64,000 nt of DNA from contig CM035173.1 in assembly GCA_020205615.1 (NCBI GenBank), positions 52,521,910-52,585,909 of the forward strand, written 5' to 3'. How positions within the stretch are numbered: position 1 is the stretch's first letter; each line of letters opens with the position of its first letter. Below the pieces are notes generated by a model. That model searched no databases. It saw nothing but the letters and a program-made list of their open reading frames with translations, and was not told where the DNA came from. Shown here piece by piece: positions 59,199 to 64,000 of the stretch. The position numbers were made by a program, and so were the translations under genes. This stretch comes from Panax quinquefolius (lineage: Eukaryota; Streptophyta; Magnoliopsida; Apiales; Araliaceae).

Positions 59199-60059
59199 TG
59201 TGATGCCTCCAAAATAGGTATACATCACCCATTCTGAGTCGCTAAATACATGGTACAGAAGCAACTATAACTTTATTAATACAATTGTCGTGCAAAATAC
59301 GTCAACACATAAATTGTGAGTTTAAATACAAATATTGTCTTCTAGACAATATCCACACTCAAATAAGTCCTCATTACAATTATTAATACACTATTTTACA
59401 AAATAGTGAGGACTACTGTAACAACTGCCTTGAACCATCACTCCATAACCCGACTAGTTCCTACTAAATTCTAACCTCCTGAGAAGAAAACTGGAACAAA
59501 AAGGAAAAGGGTGAGGTTAACTAGCCCAGTAAAGAATATTATGACAAAGATAATATACAACAAATTATCCTTAGTCTTCAACGGGGAAAAATCGATAGAA
59601 TATAATGTATAACAAGTTTTAGATAAACAATCTGCAATGAAACAACAATTCATTAGAAGAGTTAAGTAGAGAATGAAATCTACTATCATCTATGAATTTA
59701 AAAGTCCATAATCAATATTTTATCCTCGTAACATCAATCAATATACATCTCAGATCAAATATTCATCTTCGCACTACGGGCCAAAGATATTCATTTGTAT
59801 CACCATTGGTCATGTTCATCTTTGCACTACGGCCAAAGATATTCATTCAGTATCACCAAATTGGTCATGTTCATCTCAACACTGCTCATCTTTGTACTCA
59901 CGGCCAAAGATATTCATCAGTAATCATTCATCTTGACTATAAAGCCAAAGATATTCATCAAGTATCATCATTAAAGACTGAGGATGATGAAAAACATTTT
60001 AGAGAACGAATCCAATGAGATAAAAGGACAAAGATTAGGGATTCGTACGTTAGATAATC
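59199..60059 (-). mobile_element. 5' LTR of full-length gypsy element, interrupted
   Basis: It begins TGTGATGCCTCC at 59199. Its sequence closely follows the second part of the 3' LTR (about 51712-52420), including the same order of hairpin repeats. It is broken after GATAATC by the insertion at 60060. The remainder is not seen before the window ends. Confidence 0.85.
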
Positions 60060-62027
60060 TGTGACGCCCCCAAAATAGGTATACATCACCCATCTTGGGT
60101 CGCCAGATACAAGGTACTGAATACAAATACAAACTAATTATACAACAGTCGTGTAAAATACGACAAAACAAAAATTGAGAGTTTTAATAAGAATATTGTC
60201 ATCTGGACAATATCCACACTCAAAGGAGACCTCATTACATTTATTGTCACACTATTTAACAGAATAGTAAAGACTACTAATACTATCATCTGGACCGTCA
60301 CTCCGTTCCCCGACTAGTCCCGACTACGTTCTCATTTCCTTAAGAGAACAGTGAAAAAAAGGGGAGAGCTCAACTAGCCCAGTAAGAAATATTATGACTA
60401 CGATAATGCAGAATAAATTATCATTAGTCTTCAACAATGTTAAACAGATAAAATACAGTAGACATCAAGTTTAACTACAGCAGAACAAGTAATCCATTAA
60501 AAGAGTCAAGTAGAGAATAAAATCTATTATCTTTTATGATTTAAAAGGTTTTTCATCACTTTTATCGCTGGGACTCAGCTTAATAAATAATCCACATCAT
60601 CCCTGCACTTCGGCCAAGGATATTCATTAGTATCACAACCACAAATTATCCATGCACTACGGGCCAAGGATATTCGTGTATTCATCAATGGTCATGATCA
60701 TGCCAACAACTGTCCATCAATGCACTACGGGACAATATGGACTTTTACCACATCATTTGTAACATTACGGTCATGATTATACCGATTAATCCCTGATCAT
60801 AATCATACCAAGTCCATCTATGCACTACAGGCCACAGATGACTTTTAACATAAAATAACATGAGGATGATGACAATGATATAAGAATTCAATAAAACAAG
60901 TTCAAGAATTAATTTATCAAGGAACTAATAACGTCCAAATTGTCAACATGATACTTCTTTGTAGAGTAAAATTCAAGAATGCTCAGAAGAATATTTCCAT
61001 GAAAAGATATTGGATGAAGCGCAAATATCAAGGATATTCCACTAATTTCATGGAGTATAGAAGTCAAAACTTTAACCAATTGAGTATAATAAAGAATGGA
61101 ATAACAAAAGAAATCACCCGGGTGTATGCGATAGGCCAGATGCATGCAAAAGTTATTCCAATGTAATAATAAATAACGGAACCAAAGTTAAGCGTAAATT
61201 GCGACCATACGATATTCCAAATGTAATAAAAAAGAATAGAATAACAATGTAAATCACCATGCATGCGATAGATCGCATGCATAATTTATTCCAATAAAAT
61301 AATAATTAATAGAACCGAATGTCGAGTCAGCGTAATACGACCGACAAGATATTCCAATGTAATAATAAAGAATGGAATAATGAAGTTCTCTTCATTAATA
61401 CGAAAGAAATAATACCTCTTACCTTAGAAGAAATTGGATATACGAGTAAAGAAGAAGAAGCGTATCACTTTTCTTCTTTCTCTCTATAGTTTCTCTCTAG
61501 AGTTTCGGTGAATTCGTAAGAAATAATAAAGGAATGAGCTTTATTTATAGGAAAATGGACTGAATAAGAACTAATTAATGAACTATCTGCATTGATTTAC
61601 TTTTTAAACCAGACAAATTCACATTGATTTACTATGAAAAGATAAATAAAATATTCTAATAAAACAAAATATTTTAAATAAAATATAATATATTCTATTT
61701 ATAATCTAATAAAACGAATAACATTATAAAAGTTTTTTCATTTTTATATAAAAAGATTTTACTACGCAAGCACTTTCAGCAGCACTATGCAAAACACTAT
61801 ACATAATAAAATATAATATATTCTAATTATTGTCTAATAAAACAAATAACTTTATAAAAGTATTCGCTTTTATATAAAAAGATTTTACTATGCAAAATAC
61901 TATGATAATAGAATATAATATGTTCTATTTATAGTCTAATAAAATAAATAACTTTATAAAAGTATTCTATTTTGTATAAAAAGCTTTTCTGCTTTTATTA
62001 CATTAATAATACTAATAAAACATAATT

Positions 62028-62059
<32 letters not shown>

Positions 62060-62172
62060 AAACTTTCGTGACTTCATAAAAAGACACTTCAATATATTTA
62101 ACAACATTTATCATCATTATTATAATTCATAATATTAATTGACCGTGTCGTTCCTGTGAAAGAGGGGCTTTC
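60060..62172 (-). mobile_element. Family A LTR nested in the 5' LTR, itself interrupted
   Basis: It starts TGTGACGCCCCC at 60060 after the five bases TAATC, the expected left target duplication. It carries hairpin repeats at about 60598-60840 and palindromic modules at about 61096-61380. It is closest to the LTRs at 2622 and 8067. It stops in GAAAGAGGGGCTTTC at 62172, where another LTR begins. Confidence 0.85.
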
Positions 62173-62311
62173 ACCCCAAAATAGGTCCATTCCATCCAAC
62201 CCATCCCGAGTCGCCAAATATATGGTACGGAAAAAACAACTACAACTTTATTACAACAATTATCGTGGTAAAATACAACAACACATATGTTGTGAGTTTG
62301 GATACAAATAT

Positions 62312-62826
62312 ATACCAACCAGAAGACGTCACAATGACACCTTACATAAAGGTATAGTCAAAAGCTATTTTTAGAAATTAGAATCTTTGGGAAGTGCTCA
62401 AGGAAACCTTCATACATGGGAGGCTATGCTTTTAGGTTATGGTAGATGTCATATGGCCACGTAATTATCCTTGGTCAATCTAATAAACCCCAAAGAAAAA
62501 TGAGAAGATTACTATCATATTCTTCCCAATGGTGAGTCTTCTCTTGATATATCATTATCTCAACTGTCTCTAATTGGGTATTATACTCCAAACAAACACC
62601 AAGATTATATAGGTAGTGCTTGTTAATATACTCAACAAGTGGATGAGCACAACCATGTCTTATGATAACACGAGTTTGTATGTCATTAGACATCTTGTAT
62701 GATAGTGACAAAATACCCTTCCAAAGTTGGGTTCGCTTCACCTCTTTAGGGAGAACCTCAACAACTATAGACCACCGATTCTATTCCCTGTTATCCCGGC
62801 TCAACCCAAAGCCTACTCTTTTATTA
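62312..62826 (-). other. Foreign segment with an unidentified ORF inside an LTR
   Basis: The LTR is interrupted after GGATACAAATAT and resumes at about 62827 (GGAATTATGAAACAAAAGGG). On the minus strand an 88-codon frame (62741-62475) reads KRTQLWKGILSLSYKMSNDI, HPLVEYINKHYLYNLGVCLE, MIYQEKTHHWEEYDSNLL. The wording is protein-like, and upstream (62830-62745) lies further open sequence. I do not recognise it. It may be a piece of a plant gene or of another element's ORF. No target duplication was found. Confidence 0.35.
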
Positions 62827-63261
62827 CTCCGAAAGGAATTATGAAACAAAAGGGTGAGCACAGCACAACTAGCTCAATAAAGAATATTATGACTAAAGAT
62901 AAATAAATTATCAATAGTCTTCATCAAGAATAAATCACAGATTTAGAACATATGGTAGATGATAAAACTTTTCAACCATAGTAGTTGCAAATTGAACGAA
63001 AGCAATCCATTAAAAGAGTCAAATAGACTATAAAGTCTATTGTCTTCTCCACGTTAAAAGTCCACCAATAATATTTTATCCCTGTAACATCAATCAACAG
63101 TTCCTTTCCACAATCATATGAATAACTCATAATCATAATTGTGATTTTAAATTCCTCTTCTCATCCGGGACGAAGATAATTTTCATCAATTGTCTTTTAC
63201 CGAAACATCAAATATCATGGTTATACCAAATCACGGTTCTCGCTCATAATCATATACTAAT

Positions 63262-63545
63262 AAATTCATCTTTGCACCACGGGCCAAAGATATTCATCAA
63301 CAGATTCATCTTTACACTACGTGCTAAAGATATTCAACAACAAAAGTCATCTTTTGCATTTACGAGCCAAAGATATTCATCAATAATTCATCTTTGCACT
63401 ACAAAGCTAAAAGATATTCAACAACAGTCATCTTTGCATTACGAGCCAAAGATATTCATCAATAATTCATCTTTGCACTACAAATTTAAAGATATTCAAC
63501 AACAAAGTCATCTTTTGCACTACTAGCCAAAGATATTCATATATC
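63262..63545. repeat. Array of about seven 40-bp hairpin repeats in LTR
   Basis: Units TTCATCTTTGCACTACGGGC plus CAAAGATATTCATCAA repeat with a period of about 40 bp, starting near 63266, 63306, 63347, 63389, 63428, 63468 and 63508. Each can form a 7-bp stem, ATCTTTG with CAAAGAT, around a 10-base loop close to CACTACGGGC. Shorter arrays of the same unit occur in all family A LTRs, for example near 45400-45610, 52180-52320, 56685-56815 and 59755-59955. Confidence 0.85.
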
Positions 63546-64000
63546 AAAGAAATACATAATCATTTCGAAGTTATATAACAATAATTATAACCATGTTGAT
63601 CAATTCACCTTTGCACTTAAGCTAAAAATATTCAATTGTAAATTCAATGGTCATGATCATACTAGTCAACAATTCAACTTTTTGCACCACTGGCCAAAGA
63701 GAACCTATGGTCATGATCATACCAATAATCTACCCATCTTTACACTCAAGTCAAAGAGAAATATCATCATTAGGGTTATAAGAATGTTATATAAAATAAT
63801 ATAATCAAAACATGGTTTTAATTTCAAGAGTAAGATTCATAAATTAACGATAATTTGGTGGGAGAAGAAACCAATTTGTCGTGAATAGTACTCGTATTCA
63901 TACATAATCCGTATATCGTGCGTAGTAACCTCTATACCTAAAAGATAAAGTTTCATAATAAAATTCATATCCATATTTATAACACCTTAATCCAAATGTT

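Larger units (their letters stand above)
62173..64000 (-). mobile_element. Third-level family A LTR, running off the window
   Basis: It begins ACCCCAAAATAGGTCC, having lost the first eight or so bases of the LTR. It is family A to about 62311 and again from about 62827 to the window end. Its hairpin-repeat section is the longest seen (63262-63545). Confidence 0.75.

Noticed and set aside
63262..63545. Array of similar 40-bp units resembling a CRISPR array
   Set aside because: The units are diverged, there are no unique spacers of constant length, no cas genes are present, and the host is a plant. It is an LTR-internal tandem repeat.

Overview
The window is AT-rich nuclear DNA of a flowering plant, most likely a eudicot. 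The evidence is plant Ty3/gypsy and Ty1/copia retrotransposons primed by initiator-Met tRNA, hAT and Stowaway elements, an L1-type LINE, and intron-bearing fragments of plant ISWI, ATG4 and ERO1 genes. I found no intact protein-coding gene. Almost everything is nested, broken transposable elements with a few captured or decaying host-gene pieces. Coding identifications come from reading translations by eye, because no database search was possible.

Layout. 1-5033: the left end of a minus-strand Tekay/Del-like gypsy element (degenerate gag-protease, PBS, 5' LTR). This LTR, called family A here, recurs about ten times in the window. 5034-10970: a copia LTR piece and a minus-strand Athila/Tat-type gag start, split by one family A solo LTR that carries a second one inside it. 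Both have perfect 5-bp target duplications. 10980-16640: two Athila/Tat-type elements back to back. The minus one has a broken extra ORF, PPT, LTR and PBS. The plus one has an LTR, PBS and a gag split by a hAT MITE.

16640-31340: mostly non-coding DNA with hAT elements, a palindromic MITE, a Stowaway MITE, an L1 3' end, degenerate gypsy pol, and a 3-kb hAT-like element with an 8-bp duplication. One or two minus-strand gene pieces (22820-22974 and about 24917-25075) could be remains of a small gene. 31339-40219: a concentration of host-gene fragments. These are a first exon with three in-frame stops, an ERO1 exon with a 2-bp deletion, and an ATG4 exon inside a copia element where the PBS-gag-integrase part should be.

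40543-50328: the last three exons of an ISWI chromatin-remodelling ATPase gene (SANT-SLIDE region) on the minus strand. They are opened up by a hAT element and by a nest of three LTRs, and disabled by two C-to-T stops and a lost splice donor. 50680-64000: copia remnants, then a full-length but defective minus-strand gypsy element (3' LTR 51165, 5' LTR from 59199). Solo LTRs sit in its gag and its 5' LTR.

The least expected pattern lies inside the family A LTRs. They carry repeated short hairpins with a nearly constant loop, CACTACGGGC, and arms that change together, plus a second set of about 57-bp palindromic modules. I know of no name for these and present them as the main lead. The rest is a clear record of layered insertions that can be put in relative order.
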